Origin: an uncultured Prevotella sp.
Lineage (GTDB): Bacteria > Bacteroidota > Bacteroidia > Bacteroidales > Bacteroidaceae
NCBI GenBank assembly: GCA_937895845.1
Contig: CALBLK010000008.1
Location: forward strand, 1 to 64,000
Direction: 5' to 3'
DNA: 64,000 nucleotides
Shown here: piece by piece, positions 53,042-61,334 of the stretch
How positions within the stretch are numbered: position 1 is the first letter of the stretch
Layout: each line of letters begins with the position of its first letter
Position numbers and translations under genes: made by a program
Notes under the pieces: generated by a model
Seen by the model: the letters and a program-made list of their open reading frames with translations, nothing else
What the model was told of the DNA's origin: nothing
Database searches by the model: none

Positions 53042-55233
53042 GAAAGATAAAGACTATCGTCACATGCCTGCTGCCGGTCATGCTGGCACAGGCGCAGGCG
53101 CAGGTGTACCTTGACCCCAACGCGCCCGTCGAGGAGCGCGTGAAAGACGCGCTGTCAAGGATGACCACCCACGAGAAAATCCAGATTGTCCACGCACAGA
53201 GCAAGTTCACGTCGGCCGGCGTGCCGCGCCTGGGCATCCGCCAGCTCAACATGGCCGACGGCCCCCACGGCTGCCGGGCCGAGGTTGACTGGAACTCCTG
53301 GGACTACGCCAACTGGACCAACGACTCGGTGGTGGCCTTCCCCTCGCTCACCTGTCTGGCCGCCACGTGGAACCGCGAGCTGGCCGCCAGCTACGGCCAC
53401 GCCGTAAGCGAGGAGTTTGCCTTCCGCGGAAAGGACATCATGCTCGGCCCCGGCACCACCATCGCCCGCATGCCGCTCAATGGGCGCAGCTTCGAATACA
53501 TGGGCGAAGACCCCTACCTGGCCGGAGAGCTGGCCGTGCCCTACATCAGGAGTGCGCAGAAGAACGGCGTGGCCTGCTGCCTCAAGCACTTCTTCCTGAA
53601 CAACCAGGAGGTGGGACGGTGGAACGTGAACGTGAACGTGAGCGAGCGCGCCGTCAACGAAATTTACCTGCCGGCCTTCAAGAAGGCCGTTCAGAAGGGC
53701 GGCCTGTGGACCATCATGGGCTCGTACAACCGGTGGAACAACGTGCACTGCTGCGAGAACGACTCGCTGCTCAACAAGATTCTGAAACAGCAGTGGGGCT
53801 TTGACGGCGCGGTAATCAGCGACTGGGGAGGCACCCACCACACCTGGGAGGCGGCCACCGGCGGGCTGGACATCGAGATGGGGACAGCCACCAACGGCAA
53901 GACCGTTGACCGCAGCAAGGGCTACAACACCTACTATCTGGCCGATGCCTTTGAACGCCTTGTCAACGAGGGAAAGATTCCCATGCGCGTGCTCGACGAC
54001 AAAGCGTCGCGCGTGCTCCGCACCATCTTCCGCACGGCCATGGGCGCCGGCAAGGCCAACGGCTCGCTGTGCTCGGAAGCCCACTACGGGGTGTGCCGGG
54101 AGATTGGGCAGGAGGGCGTCGTGCTGCTGAAGAACAGGCAGGGCATCCTGCCGCTCGACATCAGCCGCTACCGCAGGGTGCTGGTGGTTGGCGACAATGC
54201 CGTGCGCAACATGAGCGAGGGCGGCGGCTCGTCGGAGCTGAAGACCAAGTTTGACGTGTCACCGCTCGAGGGGCTGCGGGCCGTCTATGGTGACAGGATT
54301 GACTTTGCACGCGGCTACTATGCCGGACGCGCGCTCTATGGCAAGGCAGACAAGCTCAGCAAGGACTCGCTAGACCGCCTGCGCAGCGAGGCTCTGGAGA
54401 AAGCCGGGGAGGCCGACCTCGTCATCTTTATCGGCGGCTTGAACAAGAACTACCGTCAGGACTGCGAGGACGGCGACCGCGAGAGCTACAGCCTGCCCTA
54501 CAGACAGGACGACCTGATTGCCGGCCTGGCCAAGGTGCAGCGCAACATCATCGTGGTGACCTTTGGCGGCAACCCCTTTGCCATGCCCTGGATCGGCCGC
54601 GTGCAGGCCATGGTTCACTGCTGGTACCTCGGCTCCATGTCGGGCCACGCCCTGGCCGACGTCATCAGCGGCAAGGTGAACCCCAGCGGCAAGCTGCCCG
54701 TGACGTTCGCCAAGCGGCAGGAGGACTATCCCTGCTTCCGGTTTGGCAAGGAGGGCTATCCGGGCGTTGACGGACAGGTTTACTACAAGGAGGGCATCTT
54801 CGTTGGCTACCGCTGGTTTGACACCAAGCGGGTGGCGCCGCTGTTCCCCTTTGGCTACGGCCTGAGCTACACCACGTTCAGCTATGGCAAGCCGCGCCTC
54901 TCGGCAACATCGATGAGGGCCGGCGGCCGCATCACCGTCACGGTCGACGTGACCAACACAGGCCGGCGCGAGGGCAAGGAGACGGTGCAGCTCTACATCA
55001 GCGACGAGCGGTCGTCGGAGGAGCGGCCCGCCAAGGAGCTGCGCAACTTTGCCAAGGTGAGCCTGAAACCGGGCGAGACGAAGACAGTGAGCTTCACCGT
55101 CACCGCCGAAGACCTGCAGTTTTTCTCCGCCCGCCGGCACCGCTGGGTGGTCGAGCCGGGCGTGTTCAAGGCCCTGGTGTGCGCCAGCGAGACCGATGTG
55201 AGGGGCGTGGCCAGGTTCAGCGTGACCGACTGA
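53038..55233 (+). CDS. GH3 beta-glycosidase
   Basis: A 731-residue exported enzyme (signal peptide ending AQAQAQ). Domain order is the (beta/alpha)8 barrel (about 30-310), an alpha/beta sandwich (about 370-590) and a fibronectin-III-like C-terminal domain (about 640-731; TVDVTNTGRREGKETVQLY). The catalytic nucleophile is D262 in VISDWGGTHH. KHFFLNNQ corresponds to the substrate-binding KH motif. Specificity (beta-glucosidase or beta-xylosidase) cannot be fixed. It is translationally coupled to GH31; the two could remove alternate sugars from the end of xyloglucan-type or related oligosaccharides in the periplasm. Confidence 0.93.
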   Translation: MRKIKTIVTCLLPVMLAQAQAQVYLDPNAPVEERVKDALSRMTTHEKIQIVHAQSKFTSAGVPRLGIRQLNMADGPHGCRAEVDWNSWDYANWTNDSVVAFPSLTCLAATWNRELAASYGHAVSEEFAFRGKDIMLGPGTTIARMPLNGRSFEYMGEDPYLAGELAVPYIRSAQKNGVACCLKHFFLNNQEVGRWNVNVNVSERAVNEIYLPAFKKAVQKGGLWTIMGSYNRWNNVHCCENDSLLNKILKQQWGFDGAVISDWGGTHHTWEAATGGLDIEMGTATNGKTVDRSKGYNTYYLADAFERLVNEGKIPMRVLDDKASRVLRTIFRTAMGAGKANGSLCSEAHYGVCREIGQEGVVLLKNRQGILPLDISRYRRVLVVGDNAVRNMSEGGGSSELKTKFDVSPLEGLRAVYGDRIDFARGYYAGRALYGKADKLSKDSLDRLRSEALEKAGEADLVIFIGGLNKNYRQDCEDGDRESYSLPYRQDDLIAGLAKVQRNIIVVTFGGNPFAMPWIGRVQAMVHCWYLGSMSGHALADVISGKVNPSGKLPVTFAKRQEDYPCFRFGKEGYPGVDGQVYYKEGIFVGYRWFDTKRVAPLFPFGYGLSYTTFSYGKPRLSATSMRAGGRITVTVDVTNTGRREGKETVQLYISDERSSEERPAKELRNFAKVSLKPGETKTVSFTVTAEDLQFFSARRHRWVVEPGVFKALVCASETDVRGVARFSVTD

Positions 55234-55242
55234 CGGGAAGTG

Positions 55243-55342
55243 CCGGCAGCGCAGGATGCCTGAAAAAAAACAGTGAGAAGGGGCGGAAAGGTTGAAAGCA
55301 GGCCCAAACAACCGCCCTTCCGTTCGAAGACCGATTTGGGTT
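55243..55342 (+). repeat. Family-2 element fragment (right half)
   Basis: Begins 10 bp after the GH3 stop. CAGTGAGAAGGGGCGGAAAG aligns with the conserved block of the full copies, and the end GACCGATTTGGGTT is the family's right terminal repeat. The left half is missing. Confidence 0.6.
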
Positions 55343-55371
55343 CAATATCAGCAAACTTGAGCAAGCCATTG

Positions 55372-55503
55372 TCATACGGTGCGTTTCGCGCTGCGAAACG
55401 CACCGTATGACACGGCGAAACGGTCCGTTTCACGCTGCAATATGGGCCGTTTGAGGCGGCAGAACAGGTCGTTTCGCAGCGCAATCCAGGCCGTTTGGCA
55501 CGG
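55372..55503 (+). repeat. 22-bp palindromic tandem array, locus 3
   Basis: Six contiguous 22-bp units with exact spacing. The third (55416-55437) carries the clearest core, AAACGGTCCGTTT. It ends beside the tRNA-Gln terminator hairpin and begins 29 bp after a family-2 end. Confidence 0.85.
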
Positions 55504-55504
55504 C

Positions 55505-55545
55505 AACAAACAGCGAGAGGCTTCCTTTATGGAAGCCTCTCGCTG
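55505..55545 (-). terminator. Terminator of tRNA-Gln
   Basis: A perfect 15-bp stem (55511-55525 with 55531-55545) and 5-nt loop. On the minus strand it is followed by TTTGTT. Confidence 0.88.
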
Positions 55546-55547
55546 TG

Positions 55548-55618
55548 TTGGGGTACTCGGACTCGAACCAAGAATGACAGGACCAGAATCTGTAGTGTTA
55601 CCATTACACCATACCCCA
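55548..55618 (-). tRNA. tRNA-Gln (anticodon CTG)
   Basis: Acceptor TGGGGTA/TACCCCA, anticodon loop TTCTGGT (anticodon CTG, reading CAG), T stem CTTGG/CCGAG with loop TTCGAGT, discriminator A. The anticodon stem ACAGA/CCTGT has an A-C mismatch next to the loop. CCA is not encoded. Confidence 0.95.
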
Positions 55619-55658
55619 ATGTCCGTTTTGCACCCCGCTCCTTGCAGGATTGCGACTG

Positions 55659-55689
55659 CAAAGGTAGGGCATTTTTTGCAACCTGCAAA
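55659..55689 (-). promoter_or_regulatory. Promoter of tRNA-Gln
   Basis: Minus strand: TTTG (55689-55686), 19 nt, TACCTTTG (55666-55659), about 40 nt before the mature 5' end. Confidence 0.8.
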
Positions 55690-55814
55690 ATATTTTCGCA
55701 ATTATTTTGCCACTTTTACCTTTCCAGAGTGGCCGTTTTGCAAAAGGGGGGCTGGCCAGGCGGGCTTTTGCACCCCCTTGTGCGGCCAGCAAGAGGCAGC
55801 GCCCCGCCACCCTG

Positions 55815-57407
55815 CTACCCGCGCTTGTCGTAGGCGTGCAGGGGGTAGTCGGTGGTGAAATGCAGCCCGCGGCACTCCTTGCGCTCAATGGCCCAGCGCG
55901 TAATCAGGTAGCCCACGTTAATCATGTTGCGCAGCTCGCAGATGTCGCGGCTGGCCTTCACCCGCTTGAACAGGTTTTCGGTCTCCTCGTAGAGCATGTC
56001 AAGGCGGTTCCAGGCACGGTGCAGCCGGAGGTCGGAGCGCACGATGCCCACATAGTTGGACATGACCTGGCCCACCTCTCTGACACTCTGCGTGATGAGC
56101 ACCTTCTCCTCGTTGGTCATCGTTCCCTCGTCGTTCCACTCCGGCACCTTGTCGTTAAAGTCATACTCGTCAACGTGGGCCAGCGAGTGCTTGGCCGCAA
56201 CGTCGGCATAGACCACAGCCTCTATCAGCGAGTTGCTGGCCAGGCGGTTCCCGCCATGCAGTCCGGTGCAGGCGCACTCGCCGATGGCATAGAGCCGCTC
56301 GATGCTCGACTGGCCGTTGAGGTCGACCTTGATGCCGCCACACATATAGTGGGCCGCCGGGCGCACGGGGATATAGTCGGTGGTGATGTCGATGCCTATC
56401 GACTTGCACTTGTGGTAGATGTTGGGGAAGTGGCGCTTGGTTTCCTCGGCGTCCTTGTGGGTCACGTCCAGGCACACATGGTCGAGGCCGTGCTTCTTCA
56501 TCTCCTTGTCAATGGCTCGGGCCACGATGTCGCGCGGCGCGAGCGAGAGACGCGGGTCATAGTTCTCCATGAACGACTCGCCGTTGGGCAGTCTGAGGAT
56601 GCCGCCATAGCCGCGCATGGCCTCGGTGATGAGGAAGGCCGGGTGGGTTTCGCCGGGATGGTAGAGCGCCGTTGGGTGGAACTGCACAAACTCCATGTCG
56701 GCCACCGTGCCCTTGGCCCTGTACACCATGGCCTCGCCGTCGCCTGTGGCGATGACCGGGTTGGTGGTGGTCTCGTAGACAGCACCGCAGCCGCCCGTGC
56801 ACATCAGGGTGACCTTGCTCAGATAGGTGTCCACCTTCTGGGTGTCGGGGTTGAGCACATAGGCGCCGTAGCAGTGGATATAGGGCGTGCGGCGGGTCAC
56901 CCTTGCGCCGAGATGGTGCTGCGTGATAACCTCCACCGCGAAATGGTTCTCCTTGACCGTGATGTCGGGATTGCTGCACACAGCGGCCATCAGCCCGCGC
57001 TGAATCTCAGCGCCCGTGTCGTCGGCATGGTGCAGGATGCGGAACTCGGAGTGGCCGCCCTCACGGTGAAGGTCGAAGTCTCCGTTTTCCTTGCGGTCAA
57101 AGTTCACCCCCCACTGCACCAGTTCCCTGATCTGCCCGGGAGCGTTGCGCACCACCAGCTCCACGGCCTTGCGGTCGTTGATGTAGTCTCCGGCAATCAT
57201 GGTGTCCTCGATGTGCTTCTCAAAATTGTCTACCTCAAGGTTGGTTACCGAAGCCACCCCGCCCTGCGCAAACGAGGTGTTGGCCTCGTCAAGCGAAGTC
57301 TTGCAAATCATGCACACCTTGCCCTTGTGCGCTCTGGCAACTTTCAGGGCGTAGCTCATGCCGGCCACACCGGCGCCAATAATCAGAAAATCGTATTTGT
57401 AAACCAT
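55815..57407 (-). CDS. nadB: L-aspartate oxidase
   Basis: A 530-residue flavoprotein that oxidises L-aspartate to iminoaspartate, the first step of de novo NAD synthesis; in anaerobes fumarate can serve as acceptor. The FAD-binding motif is DFLIIGAGVAGMSYALK. TSFAQGGVASV, the substrate loop EFVQFHPTALYHPG, and HYMCGGIKVDLNGQSS with GLHGGNRLASNSLIEAVV are family signatures; the last distinguishes this family with fumarate reductase A. The helical C-terminal domain is present. Single gene on the minus strand, divergent from dacB; nadA and nadC are not in the window. Confidence 0.94.
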   Translation of the reverse strand: MVYKYDFLIIGAGVAGMSYALKVARAHKGKVCMICKTSLDEANTSFAQGGVASVTNLEVDNFEKHIEDTMIAGDYINDRKAVELVVRNAPGQIRELVQWGVNFDRKENGDFDLHREGGHSEFRILHHADDTGAEIQRGLMAAVCSNPDITVKENHFAVEVITQHHLGARVTRRTPYIHCYGAYVLNPDTQKVDTYLSKVTLMCTGGCGAVYETTTNPVIATGDGEAMVYRAKGTVADMEFVQFHPTALYHPGETHPAFLITEAMRGYGGILRLPNGESFMENYDPRLSLAPRDIVARAIDKEMKKHGLDHVCLDVTHKDAEETKRHFPNIYHKCKSIGIDITTDYIPVRPAAHYMCGGIKVDLNGQSSIERLYAIGECACTGLHGGNRLASNSLIEAVVYADVAAKHSLAHVDEYDFNDKVPEWNDEGTMTNEEKVLITQSVREVGQVMSNYVGIVRSDLRLHRAWNRLDMLYEETENLFKRVKASRDICELRNMINVGYLITRWAIERKECRGLHFTTDYPLHAYDKRG

Positions 57408-57429
57408 AATATGACATATACTACGGCTG

Positions 57430-57437
57430 CAAAAGTA
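57430..57437 (-). promoter_or_regulatory. Candidate -7 box for nadB
   Basis: Minus-strand TACTTTTG, a match to TAnnTTTG, 23 nt before the nadB ATG. No -33 box is evident. Confidence 0.55.
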
Positions 57438-57480
57438 GTGGTTTTTATTTATATATCACCATCTTTTCGCACATTTTCTG

Positions 57481-57488
57481 TAACTTTG
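57481..57488 (+). promoter_or_regulatory. Candidate -7 box for dacB
   Basis: TAACTTTG, a full match to TAnnTTTG, 48 nt before the ATG at 57537. Its position shows that the long open frame continuing upstream across nadB is not coding. Confidence 0.6.
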
Positions 57489-57536
57489 CAGCGATTGTTT
57501 TCCATCTGTATGGGACTTTTTGACAACACTTTTCAC

Positions 57537-58811
57537 ATGACGATTCACCGGATAATGAGGCTCGCCGCCCTTTGGTGCGCGGTGGCCGCCGCGCCCGCCG
57601 CCCTCGCGCAGGACGAGCTGTTTGACGAACCCGGCGCACTGGAGGCCGACAGCGCCGCTGCCATGGGCGCCAGCCACGCAGCCGACTCGCTGCAGGCCAG
57701 CCTGCCGTGGCCGGCGCGGATGCGCGCCCGGCTGGACCGGCTGGTTGACAGCCCGCTCTTCACCACCTCGCAGCTGGGCATGATGGTCTACGACCTTACA
57801 GCCGACAGCGCCATCTACTGCCACAACGAGCGGCAGCTGATGCGGCCGGCCTCGACACTGAAGGCGCTCACCGCCATCACCGCCATCGACAGGCTGGGCG
57901 GCTCGTACCGGTTCAGCACGGAGCTGCGCTACAACGGAACAGTGGCCGACCGCACGCTCACGGGCAACCTCTACTGCGTGGGGGGCTTCGACCCCCTGTT
58001 CAACATTGACGACATGAGGGCCTTTGTCGAGAGCGTGAGGCGCATGGGGGTGGACACCATCCGCGGCCGCATTGTGGCCGACAAGTCAATGAAAGACACC
58101 TGCTCGCTTGGCAAGGGGTGGTGCTGGGACGACGACAACCCGGTGCTCTCGCCCCTGCTCATTTCGCGGAGAGACCGCTTTGCCAGCCGCTTTGCCGAGG
58201 AGCTGCGCGATGCCGGCGTGACTGTCGACGCGGAACTGGCCGAGGGTGAAACGCCTGCCGGGGCCTTCATGATATGCAACCGCTTCCACACCATCGACCA
58301 GGTGCTGATGAGAATGATGAAGGCCAGCGACAACCTGTTTGCCGAGGCGCTGCTCTACCAGCTGGCGGCGGCCTCGGGGCACCGGCCGGCCTCGGCAGAC
58401 ATGGCCTGCGCGGCCGTCAGGCGGCAGATAAGGCAGCTGGTGCCTCGCGCGGCCGGCTGCAGGATTGTCGACGGCAGCGGCCTCTCGCTGTACAATTATG
58501 TGTCGGCCGAGCAGGAAGTGATGATGCTGCGCTACGCCTCGCTGAACACCAACATCTTTCTGCACCTCTACCCCTCCCTGCCCGTCGCCGGCGAGGACGG
58601 CACCCTGCGTAACCGCATGAGGGGCAGCTTTGCCAGCGGCAATGTGCACGCCAAGACGGGCACGCTCACCGCCGTAAGCAGTCTGGCGGGCTACCTCACC
58701 GCAGCCAACGGTCACCGCATCTGCTTTGCCATTATCAACCAGGGACTGACAAGCGACCGGCAGGGCCGGGCCTTTCAGGACCGCGTTTGCAATGCCCTAT
58801 GCGCACCTTAG
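57537..58811 (+). CDS. dacB: D-alanyl-D-alanine carboxypeptidase/endopeptidase (PBP4, S13 family)
   Basis: A 424-residue exported penicillin-binding protein. The signal peptide is MRLAALWCAVAAAPAALAQ within the first 25 residues. Active-site motifs are RPASTLKALTA (S106, K109), KASDNLFAEALLY (SxN) and HAKTGTLTAVSSLAG (KTG). It removes terminal D-alanine or cuts cross-links in peptidoglycan. ATG at 57537 is preferred; ATG at 57510 and 57555 are in frame and also downstream of the promoter. The stop overlaps mutY. It is the second PBP4-like protein in this window, and unlike the one at 24.3 kb it has a normal N-terminus. Confidence 0.92.
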   Translation: MTIHRIMRLAALWCAVAAAPAALAQDELFDEPGALEADSAAAMGASHAADSLQASLPWPARMRARLDRLVDSPLFTTSQLGMMVYDLTADSAIYCHNERQLMRPASTLKALTAITAIDRLGGSYRFSTELRYNGTVADRTLTGNLYCVGGFDPLFNIDDMRAFVESVRRMGVDTIRGRIVADKSMKDTCSLGKGWCWDDDNPVLSPLLISRRDRFASRFAEELRDAGVTVDAELAEGETPAGAFMICNRFHTIDQVLMRMMKASDNLFAEALLYQLAAASGHRPASADMACAAVRRQIRQLVPRAAGCRIVDGSGLSLYNYVSAEQEVMMLRYASLNTNIFLHLYPSLPVAGEDGTLRNRMRGSFASGNVHAKTGTLTAVSSLAGYLTAANGHRICFAIINQGLTSDRQGRAFQDRVCNALCAP

Positions 58812-59899
58812 ACAGGAGCGCGCCGCCGGCGGCGACACCATTTGCAGCCACGCTGCTCCGCTGGTTTGCAGCGAAAGGGCGGCAGCTGCCGTGGCGCGAC
58901 ACGCAAGACCCCTATGCCATCTGGCTCAGCGAAGTGATACTGCAGCAGACACGCATTGACCAGGGCATGGCCTACTGGCAACGGTTCATGGCGCGCTTTC
59001 CCCGGGTGGAAGACCTGGCCGAAGCCACCGAGGACGAGGTGCTGCGCCTGTGGCAGGGGCTTGGCTACTACTCAAGGGCGCGCAACCTGCACACGGCGGC
59101 ACGGCAGATTGTGGCGCAAGGGGGCTTTCCGCACACCTACGGCGCCATCCGCGCGCTGAAGGGCGTGGGCGACTATACCGCGGCGGCCATCGGCTCGATA
59201 GCATTCCACCTGCCCGTGGCCGTCGTCGACGGCAACGTGTACCGGCTGCTGGCCCGCTATTTCGGCATTGACACCCCCATCAACACCACCGCCGGCAAGA
59301 AGCTCTTTGCCGCCCTGGCGCAGGAGCACCTGCCTCCGGGCGAGGCCTCGGCCTTCAACCAGGCCATGATGGACTTCGGAGCCATCCAGTGCACGCCGCG
59401 CGCACCGCACTGCGCAGACTGCCCGCTGGCCGAGGGCTGTGACGCACTGCGCACCAACCGCACCGGGCTGCTGCCTGTCAAGGAGAGAAAGCTCAAGGTG
59501 ACTACGCGCCAGATGGCCTGGGTCGTTGTCCGCAGCGAAGGCGGCGTGGCCCTGCGCCGGCGCCCTGCGGGCGACATCTGGCAGGGACTGTGGGAGCCGG
59601 TCAACCTCACTGACGGACCCCAGGCGGCCACCGTCACCGGCCACAGGGCTGAATGGCTGCCGGTGGCCAGGCAGATAAGGCACGTGCTGACCCACCGCAT
59701 CCTGCTGGCCGACTTCTACCTCTGGCAGCCGGAGAAACGTCCCCTGCTGCCCGACACCTACCAGTGGGTTGACGAGAACGACATTGACAGCCACGCGCTG
59801 CCACGCCTGATAGAGACAGGATTTGAGCGCATTGCACAGCAGGACAGTGAGCGAGCGGCCCAAGCCCGCACCCGCAAGCAGCCGTCAGAGCAGCGGTGA
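58799..59899 (+). CDS. mutY: A/G-specific adenine glycosylase
   Basis: A 366-residue DNA repair enzyme that removes adenine mispaired with 8-oxoguanine. The HhH-GPD fold shows SEVILQQTRIDQG (catalytic region), LKGVGDYTAAAIGS (helix-hairpin-helix) and VDGNVYRLLARYF (catalytic aspartate). The [4Fe-4S] loop CTPRAPHCADCPLAEGC is complete (Cx6Cx2Cx5C). The C-terminal MutT-like domain recognises 8-oxoguanine (VVVRSEGGVALRRRP). ATG at 58799 overlaps the dacB stop by 13 nt; a TTG codon 12 nt upstream is possible. The 3' end overlaps the convergent cls gene by 15 nt. Confidence 0.95.
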   Translation: MRTLDRSAPPAATPFAATLLRWFAAKGRQLPWRDTQDPYAIWLSEVILQQTRIDQGMAYWQRFMARFPRVEDLAEATEDEVLRLWQGLGYYSRARNLHTAARQIVAQGGFPHTYGAIRALKGVGDYTAAAIGSIAFHLPVAVVDGNVYRLLARYFGIDTPINTTAGKKLFAALAQEHLPPGEASAFNQAMMDFGAIQCTPRAPHCADCPLAEGCDALRTNRTGLLPVKERKLKVTTRQMAWVVVRSEGGVALRRRPAGDIWQGLWEPVNLTDGPQAATVTGHRAEWLPVARQIRHVLTHRILLADFYLWQPEKRPLLPDTYQWVDENDIDSHALPRLIETGFERIAQQDSERAAQARTRKQPSEQR

Positions 59900-61309
59900 G
59901 AGCAGCCGCGTGACACTCTCCCACAGCCGGACTGAAAACGACGGGGCATGGCGCTCAAGGATGGGGGCAAGCTCGGCCGACCGCCGCTGGTCATCAAGAA
60001 AAATCTGCCTGAAGCGCTTGGCCGTGCCGCTGTCGTAGACAAAGGCGTTGGCCTCGAAATTGTTTTCAAAGCTGCGGAAGTCCACGTTGGTCGACCCGCA
60101 GGTGGCCAGGCTGTCATCGCACACCATCATCTTGCTGTGAATAAAGCCCCCCTCATACAGGTAGACCTTGACACCAGACTGCGCCACCTCGCGCAGATAG
60201 GAGCGGCAGGCCCAGCTCACGAAACGGGAGTCGGTGTGGCGCGGCACCATCAGCCGCACGTCCACACCCTCGGCAACGGCCGTCTTCAAGGCCAGCAGCA
60301 CCGACTCGGTGGGCAGGAAATAGGGGGTCTGGATGTAGACATACTGGCGGGCTGAGATGATGACGCGCAGATAGCCCTGCATAATCTCGGGCCATGGGGT
60401 CACAGGGCTGCTGGTGACAATCTGCACCAGGCAGTCGTTGGACAGCCCGGGGGGCGTTGGCGGATAGTACCTCCGGTTGGAAATCAGCGTGCGGTCAACG
60501 AAGTACCAGTCAACCAGAAAGGCCCGCTGAAGGCCATAGACCGCCCCTCCCTCGAGCCTCATCATCGTGTCGTGCCAGGGCTGGCCGCCGAACCCCTTGG
60601 CATAGCGCAGGGCGATGTTCATGCCACCGATGAACCCCAGGCGGCCGTCAATGACAATGAGCTTGCGGTGGTTGCGGTAGTTCACCTTGCTGGTGAACAG
60701 GGGGAAGCGCACCGGCAAGAAGGAGTTGACCTCAATGCCAGCCTCACGCATCCGCTCGAAGAAGGCCTCCTTCACCCTCCAGCAGCCCACATCATCGTAA
60801 ATCACCCTCACTTCGACCCCGGCCCTGGCCCGGTCAATGAGTGCATCGGAGACCAAGCGGCCCAACGGGTCGTCTTCAATGATGTAAAGGTCAAGGTGAA
60901 TGTGGTGGACGGCCCGGCCTATGGCTTGCAGCAAGTCAAGAAAAAAGGCGTGGCCGTCGGTGTAGATGTCCGTCAGGCTGTTCTTAAACGGAAGGGACAT
61001 GTTCTGGTTGGCAAACAGCTTCACGGTCTGCCGGTGCTCCTCCGGCACCTGGATGCTCTGCTGCTCCACGAACTCCAGCATCGACCGCTTGGTGAGCTGG
61101 TCCATGCTGCGCTGGCTGATGAACCGCTGCTTGCGCGTGTTGACGCCAAAAAAGAAATAGAACACAAGGCCTATCACAGGCACAAAATAGATGACCAGCA
61201 TCCAGGCCATGGTCTTGGCCGGCTGACGGTTGTCCATCAGCACATGGAGAATGCAGGCGATAACGATGGCCTCGTAGAGGAACACACCGAGCAAATGGAG
61301 TTCGTGCAT
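59885..61309 (-). CDS. cls: Cardiolipin synthase, phospholipase D type
   Basis: A 474-residue membrane enzyme that joins two phosphatidylglycerols into cardiolipin. Two N-terminal membrane segments (FLYEAIVIACILHVLMD and WMLVIYFVPVIGLVFYFFF) precede two phospholipase D motifs: NHRKLIVIDGRLGFIGG and HSKMMVCDDSLATCGSTN. ATG at 61309 starts the first membrane segment (MHELHLLGVFLYEAI); the open frame further upstream lies over queE in antisense and is rejected. The end converges on mutY. Confidence 0.93.
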   Translation of the reverse strand: MHELHLLGVFLYEAIVIACILHVLMDNRQPAKTMAWMLVIYFVPVIGLVFYFFFGVNTRKQRFISQRSMDQLTKRSMLEFVEQQSIQVPEEHRQTVKLFANQNMSLPFKNSLTDIYTDGHAFFLDLLQAIGRAVHHIHLDLYIIEDDPLGRLVSDALIDRARAGVEVRVIYDDVGCWRVKEAFFERMREAGIEVNSFLPVRFPLFTSKVNYRNHRKLIVIDGRLGFIGGMNIALRYAKGFGGQPWHDTMMRLEGGAVYGLQRAFLVDWYFVDRTLISNRRYYPPTPPGLSNDCLVQIVTSSPVTPWPEIMQGYLRVIISARQYVYIQTPYFLPTESVLLALKTAVAEGVDVRLMVPRHTDSRFVSWACRSYLREVAQSGVKVYLYEGGFIHSKMMVCDDSLATCGSTNVDFRSFENNFEANAFVYDSGTAKRFRQIFLDDQRRSAELAPILERHAPSFSVRLWESVTRLLSPLL

Positions 61310-61334
61310 AGGCTTGGGTTTGGGTGGCTGGGGT

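Noticed and set aside
55707..57536. A plus-strand open frame running through nadB into dacB (1034 codons in total)
   Set aside because: It is antisense to nadB, which has full family motifs, and it passes through the dacB promoter. Stop-free antisense frames are common at this GC content.
57408..57536. Shared operator between nadB and dacB
   Set aside because: The two -7 boxes are divergent and about 45 bp apart, but no symmetric operator-like sequence is visible.
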